Shown here in pieces: positions 54,429 through 57,977 of a stretch of 57,977 nucleotides of DNA. This DNA is from Crocosphaera watsonii WH 8501. GTDB taxonomy: Bacteria; Cyanobacteriota; Cyanobacteriia; Cyanobacteriales; Microcystaceae. Made by a program: the position numbers and the translations under genes. Under the pieces are notes generated by a model. It saw only the letters and a list, made by a program, of their open reading frames with translations. It was not told the origin of the DNA and did no database searches. Location of the stretch: positions 1 to 57,977 of the forward strand of contig NZ_AADV02000004.1 in NCBI RefSeq assembly GCF_000167195.1. Direction: 5' to 3'. How positions within the stretch are numbered: position 1 is the stretch's first letter; the number at the start of each line of letters is the position of its first letter.

Positions 54429-54723
54429 CCTCTTGTAAGATTTCTTTACCGAGATAAGGACTTAATGATTCAGTGGTAATTAAATCAACTTTTCGTTCTA
54501 ATAAATCTTCAAGAAAAATTGATAAACTCATAAAGTTATCGAAGGTTTTTAAATGAGGATGAAATGTGACCAATACATCAACATCACTATGTTGATTAAC
54601 TTGCGCTTTGATAAATGAACCAAATAACCCTAAACGGTACACTCCAAACTCTTGAAAGCGTTCTTGATTTTGTTTAATTAAGGTGATTATATCCTGTTTT
54701 GTGTTAACCTTCATTTTCGTCAT
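54403..54723 (-). CDS. mntA: MntA-like nucleotidyltransferase antitoxin
   Basis: About 106 residues from MTKMKVNTKQDII. The minimal nucleotidyltransferase motif GSFIKAQVNQHSDVDVLV (GSxxxxxxxxxSDxD) and the later DLITTESLSP are intact. It should neutralise the HepT partner by adding AMP. Its last 26 bases overlap the toxin gene. Longer starts up to 54792 are less likely because the extra residues do not fit the family. Confidence 0.87.
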   Translation of the reverse strand: MTKMKVNTKQDIITLIKQNQERFQEFGVYRLGLFGSFIKAQVNQHSDVDVLVTFHPHLKTFDNFMSLSIFLEDLLERKVDLITTESLSPYLGKEILQEVEYVPIFE

Positions 54724-54910
54724 AATCCTAAATAATTTTTTTAGAAAACATTTCTGGGTATTCTGTATCCCAACGTACTGGAGAAGATACATTTCTTAAC
54801 GTATTCCAACCTAAAGCATTTCTCTTTAATTCCAGATTGATCATCACCTACTAATAAAACTGACCAACTCATAATACAATTAATAACTGATAGGTTATGA
54901 TAGCCAAATT

Positions 54911-55252
54911 ATGATCGAACTGACACCCGCAGCCATCAAAGAAATAAAACGAATGCAAAATAGTCGTCAACAACCCGATAGTTACTTTCGTTTAGGAGTT
55001 AAACCAGGAGGTTGTGATGGACTGTATTATACCTTTGACTTATGTTATACCAAAGAAAACAGCGATCGCCTTCACACCATAGAAGACATTTCCCTACTCA
55101 TAGATGAACAAAGTTTAAACTATTTATCAGACTTGCGCTTAGACTACGCAGAAGACTTGATGGGAGGAGGGTTTCGCTTCCATAACTCCTTAATTACTAC
55201 CTCCTGTCGTTGCGGTTTATCCTTTACAATCAACAAAACATCAAACCTGTAG
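54911..55252 (+). CDS. HesB/IscA-family protein (A-type carrier)
   Basis: The 113-residue protein is aligned with A-type carriers: LTPAAIKEIKRM, RLGVKPGGCDGLYYTFDL with the first Cys, MGGGFRFHN and the C-terminal SCRCGLSF pair. The spacing of the three cysteines is conserved. It is about 100 bp upstream of rpsL on the same strand and is a second family member within 4 kb. Confidence 0.88.
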   Translation: MIELTPAAIKEIKRMQNSRQQPDSYFRLGVKPGGCDGLYYTFDLCYTKENSDRLHTIEDISLLIDEQSLNYLSDLRLDYAEDLMGGGFRFHNSLITTSCRCGLSFTINKTSNL

Positions 55253-55352
55253 CAGTTAACCTTGACAGGGCATAGGATATATTGGTATGATGGCAATTTG
55301 TGAGCGATTTTATTAAACTAAAAATTGCAGCAGCTTTGTTATATGAGAAATT

Positions 55353-55727
55353 ATGCCAACTATTCAACAATTAATTAGGAGTGAACGCTCCAAAGCGAAA
55401 AAGAAAACGAAATCTCCTGCCCTGAAGCAGTGTCCCCAACGTCGGGGTGTATGCACTAGAGTATATACCACCACCCCTAAAAAACCCAACTCCGCCCTAA
55501 GAAAAGTGGCCAGGGTTCGCTTAACATCAGGGTTTGAAGTAACAGCTTATATTCCTGGTATTGGTCATAACCTACAAGAACACTCTGTGGTTTTAATTCG
55601 CGGAGGAAGGGTAAAAGATTTACCTGGGGTGCGTTATCATATTATTCGGGGAACCCTGGATGCTCAAGGGGTAAAAGACCGTAAACAGGGTCGTTCTAAG
55701 TATGGAACCAAGAAACCTAAAGGGTAA
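55353..55727 (+). CDS. rpsL: 30S ribosomal protein S12
   Basis: The 124-residue S12 is complete: [32 protein letters not shown] (the decoding-site loop with the Lys residues linked to streptomycin response), [20 protein letters not shown] and a basic tail KYGTKKPKG. It is the first gene of the str operon, followed by rpsG and fusA in the standard order. Confidence 0.98.
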   Translation: MPTIQQLIRSERSKAKKKTKSPALKQCPQRRGVCTRVYTTTPKKPNSALRKVARVRLTSGFEVTAYIPGIGHNLQEHSVVLIRGGRVKDLPGVRYHIIRGTLDAQGVKDRKQGRSKYGTKKPKG

Positions 55728-55838
55728 AATAAGCACTCTTTGAATTAGCAATACTGAACCTTGAAAACCATAAATAACCTCATGGTTGTTCGATAAAGAA
55801 AATCGTAATGTCAACTTAGTTCAAAGGAACAAACCACT

Positions 55839-56309
55839 ATGTCTCGCCGAGGAAATATCAAAAGAAAGCCCGTTCCCCCCGATCCCATTTATAATAGTTG
55901 TTTATTAAACATGACCATCCGTCGGGTCATGAAAAGCGGTAAAAAATCTCTGGCTGCTGGTATCGTTTATGATGCCATGACTATGATTAAAGAGAGAACC
56001 GGAGAAGAGCCTTTAGACGTATTTGAAAAAGCCATTAAAAATTTAACCCCTTTAGTAGAAGTGAAAGCGAGACGGGTTGGTGGTGCAACCTATCAGGTTC
56101 CTATGGAGGTTCGTCCATCCAGAGGCACTACCTTGGCATTACGCTGGTTAATTCGCTACTCTCGGATCAGAGGCGGTCGTACCATGGCCGGTAAACTCGC
56201 CAACGAAATTATGGACGCAGCCAATGAAACTGGAGCAGCCATGAAAAAACGGGATGAAACCCACCGTATGGCAGACGCTAACAAGGCTTTCGCTCACTAC
56301 CGCTACTAA
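55839..56309 (+). CDS. rpsG: 30S ribosomal protein S7
   Basis: The 156-residue S7 is complete: [53 protein letters not shown] and [14 protein letters not shown]. It nucleates assembly of the 30S head by binding 16S rRNA. In bacteria it often autoregulates the operon. It is 111 bp after rpsL. Confidence 0.98.
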   Translation: MSRRGNIKRKPVPPDPIYNSCLLNMTIRRVMKSGKKSLAAGIVYDAMTMIKERTGEEPLDVFEKAIKNLTPLVEVKARRVGGATYQVPMEVRPSRGTTLALRWLIRYSRIRGGRTMAGKLANEIMDAANETGAAMKKRDETHRMADANKAFAHYRY

Positions 56310-56440
56310 ATTTTAACCCTAACCCCCAGATTCTTGCTCCTCTAAGGTAAATTTTTCCAAAGAAAAGTATAGAATTGTAAATAGTGTAAACTTATAAACC
56401 GCCTCAAACAGAGACAAGGCAAAGCAGTAAGGAGGTAGCT

Positions 56441-57977
56441 GTGGCTAGGAATATCCCCCTAGAGAGGGTGCGAAATATTGGTATTGCTGCCCACATTGAT
56501 GCGGGCAAAACAACCACCACAGAGCGCATTCTGTTCTATACAGGAATAGCATACAAACTCGGTGAAGTCCACGAAGGGACAGCAACAATGGACTGGATGG
56601 CTCAAGAACAAGAACGGGGCATAACCATTACAGCAGCAGCCATTAGTACCAACTGGCTCGATCACCGCATCAACATCATCGACACCCCAGGTCACGTAGA
56701 CTTCACCATCGAAGTTGAACGGTCTATGCGTGTGTTAGACGGTGTGATCGCCGTGTTTTGTTCCGTGGGAGGAGTTCAACCCCAGTCAGAAACGGTATGG
56801 CGACAAGCAAACCGTTATCACGTGCCTCGCATTGCCTTTGTTAATAAGATGGATCGTACAGGGGCTAATTTTTTCAAAGTTTACCAACAAATCAGCGATC
56901 GCCTCAAAGCCAATGCGGTTCCCATCCAGATACCTATCGGCACAGAAAGCGAATTTCGTGGCATTGTTGATTTAGTGAGAATGCGGGCGAAAATTTATCA
57001 AGATGATTTAGGACAAAACATCGAAGATACAGAAATTCCTGCCGAATACTTAGAACAGGCCCAGGAATACCGAGCAAAACTCGTCGAAGCTGTAGCAGAA
57101 ATCGATGAAACCCTCCTAGAGAAATATATGGAAGGGGAAGAAATCACCGAAACAGAAATTAAACAGGGACTACGGAAAGGTACTTTAGATAAAACCATTA
57201 TTCCCATGTTGTGCGGTTCTGCCTTCAAAAATAAAGGGGTACAACTGCTATTAGACGCAGTAGTTGACTATTTACCCTCACCCCTAGATGTTCCCCCCAT
57301 CACCGGGTTATTAAAAGATGAAACAGAAGACAGCCGCAAAGCGGACGATAATGAGCCATTTTCTGCCTTAGCCTTTAAAATAGCCTCCGATCCCTACGGT
57401 CGTTTAACCTTCATGCGAGTTTATTCTGGAGTCTTAGAAAAAGGCAACTATGTTTACAACGCCACCAAAGACCAAAAAGAGCGTATATCTCGTTTAATTG
57501 TCCTGAAATCGAACGATCGCATCGAAGTAGACGAACTGCGGGCCGGAGACTTAGGTGCAGCCATTGGCCTGCGGAATACCATCACCGGGGATACCCTATG
57601 TGATGATAAACATCCCATTCTCCTAGAATCTTTATACATCCCAGAACCGGTCATTTCTGTGGCTGTAGAACCCAAAACCAAGCAAGATATGGAAAAACTT
57701 TCCAAAGCCTTGCAGGCCCTATCTGATGAAGATCCCACCTTCAAAGTTAGTATTGACCCCGAAACCAATCAAACCGTGATCGCAGGAATGGGGGAACTCC
57801 ACCTAGAAATTTTGGTGGATCGGATGTTGCGAGAATACAAAGTCCAAGCCAGCGTCGGTAAACCCCAAGTAGCCTACCGTGAAACCATCCGTAAACCCAG
57901 CGAAGCAGAAGGCAAATATATTCGTCAAAGCGGAGGGAAAGGTCAATACGGTCATGTGGTGGTCGAACTAGAACCGG
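56441..57977 (+). CDS. fusA: Translation elongation factor G (partial, runs off window)
   Basis: The first 512 codons start at GTG 56441 after a strong AAGGAGGTAG site. The GTPase motifs are all present: [10 protein letters not shown] (17-25), [13 protein letters not shown] and VNKMDRTGA. The frame continues through domain II and into domains III-IV ([31 protein letters not shown]) to the window end. EF-G drives ribosomal translocation. tufA would be expected next. Confidence 0.98.
   Translation, partial: MARNIPLERVRNIGIAAHIDAGKTTTTERILFYTGIAYKLGEVHEGTATMDWMAQEQERGITITAAAISTNWLDHRINIIDTPGHVDFTIEVERSMRVLDGVIAVFCSVGGVQPQSETVWRQANRYHVPRIAFVNKMDRTGANFFKVYQQISDRLKANAVPIQIPIGTESEFRGIVDLVRMRAKIYQDDLGQNIEDTEIPAEYLEQAQEYRAKLVEAVAEIDETLLEKYMEGEEITETEIKQGLRKGTLDKTIIPMLCGSAFKNKGVQLLLDAVVDYLPSPLDVPPITGLLKDETEDSRKADDNEPFSALAFKIASDPYGRLTFMRVYSGVLEKGNYVYNATKDQKERISRLIVLKSNDRIEVDELRAGDLGAAIGLRNTITGDTLCDDKHPILLESLYIPEPVISVAVEPKTKQDMEKLSKALQALSDEDPTFKVSIDPETNQTVIAGMGELHLEILVDRMLREYKVQASVGKPQVAYRETIRKPSEAEGKYIRQSGGKGQYGHVVVELEP

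Overview
The window is cyanobacterial. It carries psbO, a psbA-family gene, heme oxygenase, a menG/ubiE-type methyltransferase and a chloroplast-like str operon (rpsL-rpsG-fusA), is A+T rich, and is dotted with HIP1 octamers (GCGATCGC) and heptameric tandem repeats. A divergent 'rogue' D1 beside a very heavy load of transposons and pseudogenes suggests a unicellular nitrogen-fixing cyanobacterium of the Crocosphaera/Cyanothece group. That placement is inference, because no rRNA or nif gene is present.

Layout. 1-830: 3' end of a frameshifted IS1380-type element. 1598-5111: short SepF-like protein, an unusual Ser/Thr kinase and a HEAT-repeat protein. 5434-8977: tnpB debris, IS630 copy 1 and the stump of a cyclic-nucleotide-domain gene. 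9288-15205: minus-strand cluster of two tandem SbmA-like ABC transporters, a sucrase/ferredoxin-like protein and an MFS exporter (possibly siderophore or iron related). 15543-19644: DUF3102 protein, a truncated GTPase-like gene, an IS5-type remnant and a beheaded CPA2 antiporter. 19662-21898: a 36-codon ORF, rogue psbA, a secreted hypothetical and a 53-aa protein. 22059-24524: tnpB and IS630 copy 2. 24525-28977: a signalling cassette (broken GAF/histidine kinase, response regulator, unknown protein, pentapeptide-repeat/retropepsin-like protein) bordered by a cytosine methyltransferase that has lost its core. 29526-34048: photosynthesis and housekeeping genes (ho1, psbO, hypothetical, menG/ubiE, DUF445). 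34346-38652: a pesticin-like lysozyme gene truncated by an IS1380-type element that itself holds an IS66. 39012-45501: three tiny coupled ORFs, a 1013-aa primase-helicase and a 2.7-kb group II intron. 45696-49655: full IS5-type element, a gene fragment, Uma2 nuclease, tRNA-Leu(CAA), M48 peptidase and a TPR protein. 49777-51107: tnpB element with end hairpins. 51136-54792: A-type Fe-S carrier, lpxB-like gene with two frame changes, YqeY, DUF29 and a HepT/MntA pair. 54911-57977: a second A-type carrier, then rpsL, rpsG and the start of fusA.

The recurrent theme is mobile-element-driven erosion. IS copies sit exactly at the broken ends of at least five genes. Several enzymes have lost catalytic residues through changes that can be read as G:C to A:T. 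The best candidates for unusual biology are the rogue D1 with its small upstream ORF, the kinase/receiver/pentapeptide-protease cassette whose two members share a DUF5678-like module, the secreted pesticin-like lysozyme, and the tiny-ORF/primase island. Several frame breaks fall in homopolymers, so sequencing error must be excluded before any of them is called a pseudogene.
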